From Eustoma russellianum (lineage: Eukaryota; Streptophyta; Magnoliopsida; Gentianales; Gentianaceae): a stretch of DNA of 64,000 nucleotides. Position numbers and translations under genes: made by a program. This document shows, one piece after another, positions 12,501-23,253 of the stretch. The notes under the pieces are model-generated. The model worked only from the letters and a program-made list of their open reading frames with translations, was not told the origin of the DNA and did not search any database. Positions within the stretch are counted from its first letter, which is position 1, and each line of letters opens with the position of its first letter. The stretch is taken from assembly GCA_036186865.1 (NCBI GenBank), contig AP025067.1:20408691-20472690 (forward strand). The letters are read 5' to 3'.

Positions 12501-12772
12501 AAGAGCTCAAAGGTTAAGTTACTTACAAGTAGAACGTTTTTGATTTCAAACTTGTTTGGATCACCAACCTTGCCTTTGCCAATTATTTGACCTTGGTTGT
12601 TGTCTCCAAAAGTAACTTTGCCACCTTTTGCAACGTTTTTAAGTGTGCTAAACAAATTTTCATTGCCAGTCATATGTCTTGAGCAACCACTATCAACTAT
12701 CCATTTGGTTTTGTTCTTTTCATCTTCTTTGTTGTTATATCCAGCAACTTGTCTTTCTTTAATGTTATGTAC
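9560..12772 (-). CDS. pol: A pol: protease, integrase, reverse transcriptase, RNase H (Ty1/copia)
   Basis: The pol part matures Gag-Pol, integrates the cDNA and copies the RNA. The frame is open from 12772; the first ATG at 12673 lies just after the protease active site WIVDSGCSRHM, so true translation must start upstream. Counting from that ATG: zinc-binding HRRLGH about 123-128 with CESC about 157-160; integrase triad D188, D251, E287 (35-residue spacing); GKGKVG-type protease core before it; RT QMDVKSAFLNG about 637-646 and YVDD 724-727; RNase H YSDADYGG and the STTEAEYMAL motif near the end. It is full length. There is no ATG-started frame covering the protease, implying expression as Gag-Pol across the junction at 12773-12864. 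Confidence 0.95.
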   Translation of the reverse strand, partial: VHNIKERQVAGYNNKEDEKNKTKWIVDSGCSRHMTGNENLFSTLKNVAKGGKVTFGDNNQGQIIGKGKVGDPNKFEIKNVLLVSNLTFELLSVSQLCDNNLNVLFSSTSCKIMDKNNQVVLKGKREGNIYVLNMDDMLSSNTKCLVSHESDPNLWHRRLGHIGISTLEKLHAKSLVKGLPKLNLNDFQLCESCIKGKHVRESLKPKTEFTTSRILELLHIDLFGPCRTRSLGGSYYVCVIVDDFSRYSWTLFLASKDESASSIANLIRQLENEHESHVIKIRSDRGGEFKNSELIKFCNEKGIKHEFSPPRTPQLNGVVERKNRTIQEVARTMMVENKVPKFLWAEAVNTSSYMINRLSIRKKLNKTPFEILNGRLPKVNYLRVFGCKCFVLNTKDNLDKFDPKSDEHIFVGYSMNSKAYRCYNAQTRKIVESIHVKFNENAYLQTSNQHEIYVPNDQILHDEDELILPPTHDQVETPNQTLEMHEVQTPPTQEHNEENVPNQPIEHHEPIEDAQPSNWWQIRDKQKHPQELIIGDVNQGVRTRRQIDPNEYDQWHALISQIEPKNVNDALNDAYWIDAMHEELNQFERNNVWDLVPKPEDKSIIGTKWVFRNKMNEQGVVVRNKARLVAQGYNQEEGIDYDETFAPVARLESIRLLLAFACYNNIKLFQMDVKSAFLNGYIQEEVFVKQPPGFEDPKNPNHVYKLKKALYGLKQAPRAWYERFANFLLSNNFQRGTIDSTLFLKKKDKDLLVIQIYVDDIIFGSTNPNLVKDFEDCMKSEFEMSMVGELNYFLGLQIKQTSNGIHINQAKYIRDMIKKFNFENLKPSPTPMCTSTKLDKDENGVAFDEKLYRSMIGSLLYLTASRPDIMFAVCMCARFQSMPKLSHFKAVKRIFRYLQHTPTLGLWYDRQSSLSLHAYSDADYGGCRVDRKSTTGTCQFLGNSLISWFSKKQSSVALSTTEAEYMALSLCCTQLLWIKQQLSDFEIQVNNIPIYCDSTSAINLSKNPVLHSKAKHIEVRYHFLRDHVNLGHIHIEHVRTDQQVADIFTKPLNQAIFETLRARLGLIAYT

Positions 12773-12864
12773 CTACAAATGTAAATAACAACTTAGGTAC
12801 CCTTTGATTTTGGGTCCTTTCAAGGTTAGACAAGTTAAGTTCATGTTAGTGTACCTTTAGGTAC
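12773..12864 (-). other. A gag-pol junction: candidate 92-nt intron (or shared frameshifted spacer)
   Basis: Gag ends in a stop at 12841 and pol is in another frame. On the minus strand the segment begins GTACCT, contains CTAAC branchpoint-like motifs, and ends TTTACATTTGTAG. Its removal would put gag (…VQVW) and pol in one frame. The same sequence occurs in D at 41016-41107. Splicing is inference; shared frameshift decay is the alternative. Confidence 0.4.
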
Positions 12865-14986
12865 CCAAACTTGAACAACCTTTCTTGGTTTTGAAATGTT
12901 AAAATCATGTTGCATATAATGAACAAATAGTGGATTTTGATACATAGAATATGATGGAAAAGGGGCTGCACATTTATGTCTAGTTGGATAAGCATTGTAA
13001 GTTCTATATGCATTTGAATGTTGCCATGTATATGAGTTATATCTTGGCCGTGAGTAAGCATTGAATTTAGGCCGTGTATAAGCAAGATGTTGTGTGTATC
13101 TAGGCCGTGTGTTGTAAAGTGATTTAGGCCTAGAGTATGTCATGTTCTTCACATAAGCATGTTGTTGCATATAAGGCATAACTTGAGCAGATTTCATACT
13201 ACTTTGTTTAGGCATTCTTGTATACATGTAAGCATGATTTCTAGGTGTATTTACCTTCCTATATGTTGATGCATTTTGCAATCTTTGTGATGAAGGTGGT
13301 GTGGGCAGAATAGGTTCATTTCTAAATGCATTTGGCCTATATTTCATGTTGGTTGAAGATGATACAAATGTTGTTTTCTTAGGTGTGTATTCAGCTTCTT
13401 CAACATATCCAAGACCTTGTTTGACATTTCCATGCTTTTGAGATGCAATAAGAGTGTCTAACATGTTGGAACCATTCTTAAATTGTTCTAAAGATTTGTT
13501 CAAGTCTAGGTTGCATGCTTTCAATGATTCAAATTCAGTTTGTATTTCATGCAATTTAGACTTTAAAACGTTGTAATCAACACATTGCACACATTGCACA
13601 TTTTCATGTTTGTTCTTAAGTTCCTTAATCTGATTTTGCATTGAACTAATAGTGTTAGATGATTCAAGTTGAAGAACTTCTAGTTGAGAAGTTAGATTCA
13701 AGTTAGACGTCTCCAACTTGTTCTTCTCCTCAACTATTCTTTTCTTCTCCTTGGATAGCTTCTTATATCTATTATGCAACTTTTCTAATTCATCCAACAA
13801 TTCATCTTGAGTAAAATCACATTCAGAATCAGAATCGAATGTTACCTCATTTGTAGACTTTGAAGCCAAACATGTTTGTGCAACTTCAGATTCCTCCTCG
13901 GATTCGGATGAAGATGTGTCATCCCAAGAGCTTGAACTTACCTTGAGAGCTTTCTTCCTCCTTTGCATAGGTTCTACTCTAGTTTTTGTCCTTGTCTTTT
14001 CATCCATGTCACGGTTTTTTGTTCTTGTTTGGACAATCATATGAGATGTGTCCTTGTTTGCCACATTCATAACACTTAAGTTCTTTATCATACCATTTAC
14101 CATCTTGTTTGTTAGATTTCACATTGATAGGGGCGGCTGATTTTGCTTGTCTTTTAGTTGGTCTTTTCTTGAACAACTTCCTTAAACGCCTAGCTAACAA
14201 CATTATGTCTTCTTCATCACTTTCATCATCACTTTCATACTCGGCTTGATTAGATAATTCGGGTTCATTTGTTACAAATGCAAGTGATTTAGACTTGTTA
14301 CTAGTTTCAGCCTTTCTTATATTCAACTTGTTTTCATAAACTTTTAAGGAACCTATCAATTCATCAAGTTTTATTTGAGAAAGATCTTTGCTTTCTTCAA
14401 TGGCACTAACTTTGGCATCCCATTCACTTGGCAAACTTCTCAAAACTTTTTGCACTTTTTCTTTCATCAAAAACGTTTTACCAAGAGATTCAAGTGAGTT
14501 GTATAAGTTAGTAAGCCTTAAATCCATATCAACAATTGATTCATTAGGCAGTAAATGAAATGATTCAAGTGTAGTCATTAACATGTTAATCTTTGATTCC
14601 TTAACTTGATTAGTTCCTTCATGCTTCATTTCAAGACATTTCCACATATCCTTTGCACTTGAACAAGAAGAGACATAGGCAGATTCACTCCTACTTAAAC
14701 CATTCAATAATAATTGCATTGCTTTAGCATTAAGACTCATTTTCTTTTTATCTTCATCACTCCAATCTTTTCTATATTTCTCAACTTCTTTTGATAAGCC
14801 ATCAATTATAACATGCTTAGTAGGCACATAAGGTCCATCTTCAATGATAGACCACAAGTCTATATCAATAGCCATTAAGAACAATTTCATCCTAAGTTTC
14901 CAATGACTAAAGTTTTCTCCATCAAAAAGAGGTGGTCTTTGTGTGGACATGCCTTCTAATTCTATTTTCATGTGTGACTTAGACAT
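12841..14986 (-). pseudogene. gag: A gag, long Sirevirus-like Gag with a one-base frameshift
   Basis: The structural Gag starts at 14986 (MSKSHMKIELEG). Residues about 18-220 carry the copia gag core; the zinc knuckle CYECGKQGHISYDC is at about 305-318. Right after it a run of six T on the plus strand (14015-14020; five in D) shifts the frame and leaves two overlapping ORFs (14009-14986 and 12841-14103). The second part holds an acidic Ser/Glu region, a long coiled coil (LDELEKLHNRYKKLSKEKK onward) and a Tyr/Arg/Pro-rich tail of repeated Y-[TS]-R-P motifs. D has the same gag unbroken in 714 codons. A sequencing error in the homopolymer is possible. Confidence 0.9.
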
Positions 14987-15158
14987 GCTTCTTAGTGTGT
15001 GAGAAAACGTTTAAAACACTTATAAGAAGGAAAGAAAGTGTCACCTTGTTGTAGATACCAAATATGAAGAATATAAGACAACTAGAAAATTTCCAGCAAC
15101 TTTGCAACTTGGAGTGTAGACTGTTTTCAGCTCAAATCAGAATATGGTGCTCAACCAG

Positions 15159-15170
15159 GCTCTGATACCA
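15159..15170 (-). other. Primer-binding site of A (tRNA-iMet)
   Basis: TGGTATCAGAGC on the minus strand, two bases inside the 5' LTR, marks the 5' end and orientation of A. Confidence 0.95.
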
Positions 15171-15172
15171 AT

Positions 15173-18111
15173 TGTTGGACCTGTATAGCACCACTAGAGG
15201 GGGGGGGTGAATAGTGGATTAGCGGAAATTGCACTATGATTACCTTCAAAAACTTGTTTGAAGACCCCTTTGCCTCTTTAATCTCAGATTCTGAAAATTC
15301 CAGAAACAGTTCACTGTTTTGCACGTTTTGGTTGAACCACTTATACACCTGTGAATGCTCTCAAACTTGGCAGAGATCAAGTTTAGTATGTTTATGATAT
15401 GTCATAAAAATTTCAGCCAATTCTAAGCAAGTTAGCACGTTCAAATATGCAAGATAAGTAAAGTGTGCAATTCTGGCAGTTTCAGGCAGAATGTTAGCTT
15501 AACTTCAAACAATGATATCTCAAAATCTACCCGTGCTATTTTGATGAATCTTATGTCAAATTAAACCTCAAGATGTCTAGTTTAATTTGATATAAGGCTC
15601 ACTCCAAGATTCGAAGGATAGCTTATTCAAATTGCACAAGTTTGCACACTGGTCAGAACTGTTCACAGAATGTAGCAACAATTTTGTGAAGACGATTTGA
15701 CTGAGCTAAACTCCTCAGAATTTAGTGATTCTTGCGGCTACTGAAAGCTAACACATTGAAGTATAATATATCCAAAATTCATGCAATTCTAAGAACGTTT
15801 GCTTGTTCAATTATACGTGCCAAGTGTGTGTAATTCTCAGCCAGAAAACAGTAAGTGCAGGAAATAAGTAAAGAACACAAGGAATTATCCTGGTTCGGTC
15901 AATGTGACCTACTCCAGTCCCAAGAGACACCTTCTCTTGGATTTCACTAAACACCAAACACCAAAGTCACCTTACAAAGCCAAAGGAAGAAGCTTTTCAC
16001 CAACTTCTTCAAGTGACTACACCAAAACAGCAACTAGTTTCACCTTTGCACCTTTTCACCTTTTGATCACCTCTAAGGAGTAAGCTTTATACACCAGCTT
16101 CTCCTTCACAAATATGTCGTATAAAGGTGTTGAAAATGACAAGAATTGAAGAACTATACAATCATAAAGCTTGCTACAAATGTGTTCTTCAATATAGAAG
16201 AGAAGAAGAGAAGAATGGAGACAAAGAGCTAATGTCTTGCTTTGCTTTCTTTGCTTTCGTTTGGATGCTCTTTCTCTTCACCCTTTGGAGCTATTTATAG
16301 CCAAGAGATCAGCCTAGTAGCTCCTCAACATAGCCGTTTGGATGGATGAGAATGGATAAGAAATCAGCACTTTTCTAGCCACCAAAATCCAGCCTTTGAA
16401 ATTCAAACTAAACCTGACCGTTTGTTGCTTTGACATGGTCTTCAAATCTGAATTTTTATCCTCTTATGAACGTTGGAGATGAGGTGGAAATAGGCTTCAT
16501 TTAAATGTTTAAAAAACAGCTCCAATCAGCAATGTACATGTGTAAATATCTTGCCATGTATGCGTGTGTTTTTGAACAGATTTTTGCCCTTCTTTTTGAA
16601 TGCCAAAATGACGTTGAAAGAGGTTGAAAAAGGCTCCACATGAACGTTTGGATGAACGTTAGTATGACCTAAAAAATAGGCATTGGATAATAACTAGAAA
16701 TCAGCCACATCTTTTAATTTGAATAAGTCTTCAATTCTTTATCATATATGGCCGTTGGTATGTGCTAATAGAGATCAGCCAAGTCTTTTTTGAATAAGTC
16801 TTCAACATTTTGAACCACATAGCCGTTGCATATTTGCTAAAATATAGAGAGAATTCAGCTAGCCTTTGAACTTGACTTGGTCTTCAACTTTTGAATATAT
16901 GTAGCCGTTTGAATATAAGAGATTTTTGCTCCAATCTTTGAACAAAATATAGCCGTTTGCTTTGAGAGAATTTTGCTCCATATTTCAACTAAGATAGCCG
17001 TTTGTAACATGATAAGAATAGCCAAGAATAATCACTTAAAATCAGCACCAAAATAGTAGCTTAATCCACCTTGCCTTGACTTGTTCAAAATCTGAATTTT
17101 GAACATAATTTGCGTGCCATCATCCAATAACCGTGTGCACAATATAATATATAGTCTTCAACATGTAGCATAGAAAACCATATAAAGAATACCAAGAATT
17201 CCAAGAAAACCATAGATGTGATCACCATAATATAAGAATTCCTCTTGAGATACCATGCTGCCCGTTTCCATAAAAATAGGGCACGTACCATATGTGACAT
17301 AAACACATATAAATATCATATGAACAATATATAACATGTTGGAAGATCAATTGGCAAGTGAAATGACCAGAATACCCTTCAGCACAAAAATAGGAACTTT
17401 GTCCTAGGATGAACCTAGACATGGTGCTGCTCCAGATTCATTTTTTGCCATGATGTGACATGACTTATAAATGTGTCATATGATCATATAAGTCCGTTGG
17501 AAGAAGACCAAATAAGAATGAGAAGTCCAAATGATGAAATTACCAAAATAGCCCTTATATAGGTCAATAAGCTTCCCACCGGGTCAACTCAGTTTTAACC
17601 CGTGCCAAGCATGCTCTTCCTCAGCCAATTAGATTCTAAATTGAATAAGGATCAAGTGGGCTTTTGAATGACTCAATTTGGAGTTCATTTGCTCAAGATA
17701 TGAACCAAAACCTGCAATAGGATACTAAACCGAACAATTTGCCTTATATTGTAAGTCATGTGACTTCAAGGCTTGGTTAGTTCATATAATAAACATGTAT
17801 TGACATATATATCATCCAAGATCAGTTTGAACATGTCTTGATTAAGATATGTGATTGAATTGGCCAAGTTCAATCTCATGATCTTAATCAAACTTGTTCA
17901 ATCTTGATTCAATCAATCAATTTCACATTTAGCTCATAAGTTCATGTCTTGCACAATCAATTTCATATGTAAACGTTACACACATATATATCACATATGC
18001 ATTTTCTAATCACAACAATTACACATATGCACACATATACATTTTGCACAACAATTACACATATGCTCACATATACATTTTGCAATCACTCAAACATACT
18101 ATATCTCAACA
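15173..18111 (-). repeat. 5' LTR of A (2939 bp), with promoter
   Basis: Same length and apparently the same sequence as 6395-9333. The TATA box (TATAAATAG, minus) at 16291-16299 would drive minus-strand transcription of A, antisense to B. The tandem U3-end repeats are at 17978-18111. Confidence 0.96.
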
Positions 18112-18116
18112 AGAGT
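18112..18116. repeat. Target-site duplication of A (right copy, agagt)
   Basis: Pairs with 6390-6394. Confidence 0.97.
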
Positions 18117-19122
18117 GATGAAGAGGGTGCATATAAGGACTTTCTTGTGGTAAGAAAAGCCTTAAGTGCACACATGAAGGAGGAAGAAGAAAACTTGCAA
18201 AGGGAGAACATTTTCCACATCCATTGTTTGGTAAAAGGCAAAACTTGCACTTTAATTATTGATAGTGGTTCTTGTGCTAATGTTGCAAGTATTGAACTTG
18301 TTAGAAAGCTAGATTTACCTATGATTGATCATTCCCATCCCTATAGGTTATCTTGGCTAAATGATTGTGGTGAGATTCATGTGTCTAAACAAGTTCTGAT
18401 TTCTTTATCTATTGGCAGCTACAAAGATGAAATTTTGTGTGATGTAGCTCCTATGCATGCTAGTCATATTTTGTTAGGTAGACCTTGGCAATTTGACAAG
18501 CATGTTATTTATGATGGTAGATTGAACATGTATGCTTTTACGTTCAATGGCAAAAAGTTTAAGTTACATGCATTGTCTCCACATAAAGTTTATGAGGATG
18601 CTAAGAGGATGAAGAAGAACCATTCAGATCCTAAGGAAAAGGAGGCTGAAAAAAGGTTCTTAGAGGTTCTTAAAAAGGAGAGAAGAAGCCTTTTGGAGGC
18701 TACAAACTCCTCGGCCAAGGGTACACAACCCACGGCCCAAACCAGTCCATCCTCACCCACGGTTCAAACACTTTCACAAGCATCCACTCCACAAATTTCA
18801 CGTCCACCTAAGAAGCATGCTTTCTTTGCAAAATCTCGTGAAGTTACCCATGCATTGTATGATAATAAAACTGTTTTGGTGATGCTTTACAAAGATAGTG
18901 TTGCATGCTTGTTTTCTAAGAATGACTTACCATCTACCTTGCCTAGTGGTGTTGTTTCTTTGTTGGAAGAATTTGCAGATTTGTTTCCCGAGGAGGAACC
19001 ACACGGGTTGCCACCTTTAAGAGGGATTGAGCACCACATTGACTTTATTCCAGGGGCTGTCCTACCTAATAGGCCAGCTTATAGAGCCAATCCGGAGGAA
19101 ACAAAGGAGATACAAAGGCAAG
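18112..19122 (+). pseudogene. B gag end, protease and linker up to the pol insertion
   Basis: This continues B gag-pol after copia A. The retropepsin-type protease has its active site in LIIDSGSCANV and an intact ILLGRPWQFD flap-side motif, where C has ILLD. Next come a Lys/Glu-rich linker, a Pro/Ser/Thr-rich linker and the start of RT (LPPLRGIEHHIDFIPGAVLPNRPAYRANPEETKEIQRQ). The frame is cut at 19123 by an LTR-derived insert and stops at 19137-19139. The ORF that reads back to 17997 begins in the copia LTR by chance. Confidence 0.9.
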
Positions 19123-19580
19123 ATGGAGGCATCCAATGAAACCCTAGCCGTTTTGTGGAGTAGCTTTACAAGACTTGTAATCATATAAATAGATCACTTA
19201 GCATTTCTTTGAGTAGTTAGACTATTTTTCATCATTGAACTAAAAACCCTAGTGTTTTATGTTATCTTTTGTTCTTGAGTTTTCTTGAATAAAAGTTTGT
19301 GTTTTTTCCTTTGGTTTACACATATCTAAATCAAGGCTAGACCCAATTAAGGATTGTGTGTTCCTTGTTGGTGATCCACAATCCAAGGATACGGAACGAC
19401 GTGTTGGATTGAGCGGATTCAAACACACCTAACCAAACGATTTTGGAGGCTTGAAGGAAGGTGGTTGCTTGGCACCATTGTCCATCACATTCAAGACTTG
19501 AAGGACGTTTGGAGAGTGAAGAAAGATCGGGACAACATCAATATACGAACCATATTCGTATCAAGTGGTATCAGAGCCAA
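19123..19580 (+). repeat. LTR-derived insert in B pol: promoter half of an LTR plus primer site
   Basis: 458 bp replace one base of the RT start seen in C. The insert matches the last about 450 bp of a C-type LTR (compare 25228-25690): AAACCCTAGCCG, TATAAATAG at 19184-19192, LTR terminus at 19563, then the tRNA-iMet primer site at 19566-19577. Its U5 variants match the B LTR (TTCAAGACTTGAAGG, ACATCAATATACG) rather than C. It contains the LTR part that both B LTRs lack. Flanking caag/caag may be a short duplication. Confidence 0.88.
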
Positions 19581-22251
19581 GGAGGATCTCTTAGCCAAGG
19601 AGAAGGTGAGGGAAAGTATGAGTCCAAGTGCAGTGCCAGTCATCCTTGTTCCAAAAAAAGACGGCACTTGGAGGATGTGTACAGATTGTAGGGCCATCAA
19701 CAAAATCACGGTAAAGTATAGGTATCCCATTCCTAGACTTGATGATATGCTTGATATGTTGCATGGTTCGCAATGGTATACGAAAATTGATTTGAAAAGT
19801 GGTTATTTTCAAGTGAGGATAAGAGAGGGTGATGAATGGAAAACAGCTTTTAAAACTAAATTTGGATTGTATGAATGGTTAGTTATGCCTTTTGGGTTAA
19901 CTAATGCACCTAGTACTTTCATGAGACTAATGAATGAAGTTTTGAGAGCTTTTATTGGGAAGTTTGTTGTGGTTTATTTTGATGACATCTTGATCTATTC
20001 TAAGACCTTAGAAGAACATTTAGATCACATAAGAGCTGTTTTTGAAAAGCTAAGGAAAGAAAAACTTTATGCTAACTTTAAGAAATGTTCTTTTTGTTTG
20101 GACAAAGTTGTTTTTCTTGGTTTTGTAATCAGTTCTGCAGGGATTGAAATGGATCAAGACAAGGTGAAATCCATCCTTGAATGGCCTACACCAAAGAGTG
20201 TGGGAGAAGTGAGGAGCTTTTATGGTTTGGCAGGTTTTTATAGGCGGTTTGTCAAAGACTTTTCAACCGTAGCCGCACCATTGAATGAGATAGTCAAGAA
20301 GGAGGTTGGATTCCATTGGGGGGACGCCCAACAAAGGGCGTTTGATGAGCTTAAAAGACGTCTCACTACAGCACCTATCTTGAAGTTGCCCAACTTTGAT
20401 GATACATTTGAGATAGAGTGTGATGCGAGTGGCGTGGGAATTGGAGCTGTTCTAACCCAAGGTACGCATCCTATTGCTTATTTTAGTGAAAAGTTGAAAG
20501 GTGCTGCATTGAACTATCCTACTTATGATAAGGAGTTGTATGCTTTGGTAAGGTCCTTACAAACTTGGCAACACTACTTGCAACCCAAAGAGTTTGTCAT
20601 TCATACTGATCATGAAAGTTTGAAATACCTTAAGAGTCAAGGAAAACTGAATAAGAGGCATGCAAAATGGGTTGAGTTTATTGAGCAATTTCCTTATGTC
20701 ATTAAGTATAAGCAAGGAAAAGATAACATAGTTGCTGATGCTTTGTCGAGAAGGTATACTTTGATTACTAAGTTGTCTTCACACTTGCTTGGCTTTGAAT
20801 TTGTTAAGGAATTGTATAAGGATGATTCTGATTTTGCTTCCATTTATGATGCATGTGTTGATTCTCCTTTTGGTAAATTTTATTTGCATGATGGCTATTT
20901 GTTTAAGGAGAAACGATTATGCGTTCCTAAGGGATCAATGCGAGAGTTGTTGGTTAAGGAAGCACATGGGGGCGGGTTAATGGGACACTTTGGAGTTTTA
21001 AAAACTTTAGAAACTTTAAAGGAACATTTCTTTTGGCCTCACATGAAATCAGATGTTGCAAAGGCTTGTAGTAGTTGCATCACTTGTAGGCAGGCTAAGT
21101 CCAAAACACAACCTCATGGTTTGTACACACCCTTGGACGTACCTAGTGCACCTTGGGAGGACATTTCTATGGACTTTGTTCTTGGCTTACCTAGATCAAA
21201 AGGTGGTAGAGATAGTGTCTTTGTTGTGGTAGACAGATTCTCTAAGATGGCACACTTTATTGCTTGTCACAAAGTAGATGATGCTTCTTACATTGCAAAT
21301 CTGTTCTTTAAAGAAGTTGTTCGATTGCATGGCATGCCTAAAACAATTGTTAGTGATAGGGACAGTAAATTCTTGAGTCATTTTTGGCGTGTGCTTTGGA
21401 GCAAGTTGGGAACTAAGCTTTTGTTTTCTACTACTGCACATCCACAAACAGATGGCCAAACTGAAGTGGTAAATCAGACCTTGTCACAAATGTTGCGTGC
21501 TTTAATCCAAAGCAATCTGAAAAATTGGGAAGAATGTTTACCACATATTGAGTTTGCTTACAATAGGGCTGTTCATAGTGGGTCCTTGTATTCCCCTTTT
21601 GAAGTTGTCTATGGTTTTCTACCCCATTCCCCACTTGATTTGTTGCCTATTCCAATTGATGAGCATACTAGCATGGATGGTAAACAACGAGCTGAAATGA
21701 TCAAAAAGTTGCATGAAAAAGTTAAACTTCAACTTGAACGAAAGAATAGACAGTATGCCAAACAAGCTAACAAGCATAGAAAAGCTGTTGTGTTTTATCC
21801 TGGAGATCTTGTTTGGTTGCATTTAAGGAAGGAACGATTTCCTAAGGAGAGGAAGTCCAAGCTTATGCCTAGAGGAGATGGACCTTTTAAGGTCATTCAA
21901 AAGGTTGGTCCAAATGCTTACGTGCTTGATCTTCCTCCAGACAGGTATGGTTCAGTTTCCAACACCTTCAATGCAAGTGATCTTTCCCCTTTTGAGCATT
22001 TTTATCTTGATGATTCGAGGGCGAATCCTTTTGAGGAGGGGGGGATTGATGAGGCTGAGGAGCAGCCCCCTAATGAGGAGCTTGCACAAGGTGCCCTTAA
22101 CCATAAGGGGCCTTTGACAAGGAGCCAAACCAAGAGGCTTGATGGTTTTCAACTTGGTTTTGATGTTGGCTCTTTTCTAACCAAACATGTGCAAGATGAA
22201 CCAATGGATGTTCCTCCTAAATGGGTGCTCATTGTTGAGCCTAAGAACTGA
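19581..22251 (+). CDS. pol: B pol, second part: RT, RNase H, integrase and LTR-encoded tail
   Basis: It copies the RNA and integrates the cDNA. The frame is open from within the insert (19465, via a non-ATG codon); the first in-frame ATG is 19618 (MSPSAVPVILVPKKDG) at the RT palm start. Visible motifs are RT VVVYFDDILIYS, RNase H FEIECDASGVGIGAVL and HTDHESLKYL, integrase zinc finger with SSCITCRQAK, the catalytic set MDFVLGLP, VSDRDSKF and QTDGQTEVVNQT, and the GPY/F module MPRGDGPFKVIQKVGPNAY. The last about 68 codons lie in the 3' LTR. It is separated from gag-protease by the insert and is out of frame with it. Confidence 0.9.
22033..22045 (+). other. Polypurine tract of B
   Basis: GAGGAGGGGGGGA lies two bases before the 3' LTR and inside the pol reading frame. 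Confidence 0.9.
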
Positions 22252-22880
22252 TTATCCAATGATAGTCAGTCCGCTTGTTGGTGCCGTTTCTGTGGCTTTT
22301 AGTTGTCTTTTCGTTTGTTTCTTTTAAAGTTTGTTTAGAAAACTTATGTTTGGTGTATGAGTGTGTTTTGTAGGTGTTACAAATCTTGGATCAAACGTTT
22401 TGAGCTTTGGAAAGGAGGGCTTCTCAGATTTGGACCAAGCTTGTCCATACAAGGCTGTTTTGTGATTTTGGGCTTTCAAACGATATTGGGAGTGCATGGA
22501 ACCAGCTGGACCTTAAAGAAGACTTAATTTGGAGCATCTTTCATGTTTTGGGTTTTGCCAAAATCAGTCCACAAAAAGAGATACAAGAGATGCAAGAAAG
22601 AAGTCCAAAACAAGCCCAATCATGCAATTTAGGGTTTCGGCTATCTTGAGGCAAGGGCTGCCGCCTAGGCCTCTTCAAGGGTGACTAAGAGACCTTCCAT
22701 AATGATATAAATCAGCTTGGAAGGATTGGAATGAATTATGGAAGTCATAAATTGAAGATTTGGAGGCTTGAAGGAAGGTGGTTGCTTGGCACCATTGTCC
22801 ATCACATTCAAGACTTGAAGGACGTTTGGAGAGTGAAGAAAGATCGGGACAACATCAATATACGAACCATATTCGTATCA
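22047..22880 (+). repeat. 3' LTR of B (834 bp)
   Basis: Constant offset of 18,937 from the 5' LTR, with no difference seen by eye. It carries the same internal deletion. pol terminates at 22251 inside it. Confidence 0.95.
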
Positions 22881-22885
22881 GGCCT
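22881..22885. repeat. Target-site duplication of B (right copy, ggcct)
   Basis: Pairs with 3105-3109. Confidence 0.95.
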
Positions 22886-23240
22886 ATAGATAGAGGAGTT
22901 AGTCCTTTGTAAGAAACACACATTTATGAAAACAAATTTCAGCCGAAGTTTTTTGAACCATTGTGTTCTTGTTTCTCCTTGAATCTAGACTAGGTTCCAT
23001 TCAAGACTTGAGCTATCTTGGATGTATTTTCCTTATACTTGGGAGGGACAATGTCTAAGAGGGTTAATTCTTGCTTAGAAACATTTGAACTCATTTATGG
23101 GGAGGCTCAATGAAGACTGCCGAAAACAGTCCAGCTTGAGCAAAGTGGTTTCCATTCCATTGTGCTTTTCATCCAAGATGATTGGGGAGGTTGTGTTGAG
23201 TTAAAGGAAGGTCCAATCTTCGTGTTCAATCCGTGCATCA
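22886..23240 (+). repeat. R-U5 end of the E 5' LTR
   Basis: Follows the decayed TATA-like sequence at the B insertion site and ends CCGTGCATCA directly before a primer site. It holds no coding sequence. Confidence 0.75.
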
Positions 23241-23242
23241 AG

Positions 23243-23253
23243 TGGATCAGAGC
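23243..23253 (+). other. Degenerate primer-binding site of E
   Basis: TGGATCAGAGC lacks one T of the TGGTATCAGAGC seen in every other element here. It fits an old copy that no longer needs to prime. Confidence 0.8.

Larger units (their letters stand above)
6395..18111 (-). mobile_element. Copia element A, Sirevirus-like, inserted antisense in B
   Basis: The 11,717-bp element has two 2939-bp LTRs at a constant offset of 8778 bp, with no difference seen in the parts I compared. It has a tRNA-iMet primer site, gag, pol in copia order (protease, integrase, RT, RNase H) and a PPT cluster. Coding is close to D (about 98% at protein level by eye), but the LTRs are clearly more diverged from D. The one visible coding defect relative to D is a one-base homopolymer difference in gag. 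Confidence 0.96.
3110..22880 (+). mobile_element. Gypsy element B, CRM-like, defective, carrying copia A
   Basis: The element has 834-bp LTRs at 3110-3943 and 22047-22880, a 5-bp TSD, a tRNA-iMet primer site, gag, protease, RT, RNase H, integrase and a PPT. Copia A (11.7 kb) interrupts the end of gag. Without A the element is about 8 kb. Proteins are very close to C. Defects are a gag nonsense codon at 5444, a 458-bp LTR-derived insertion inside pol (19123-19580), and an LTR lacking about 557 bp relative to C. Its LTRs nevertheless look identical, so it moved recently, presumably with proteins supplied by a relative. Confidence 0.93.

Noticed and set aside
17997..18111. N-terminal extension (MHFLITTITHMHTY…) of the B protease ORF
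   Set aside because: This part is copia A LTR sequence, open by chance through the U3 repeats. The real protein is interrupted B gag-pol.
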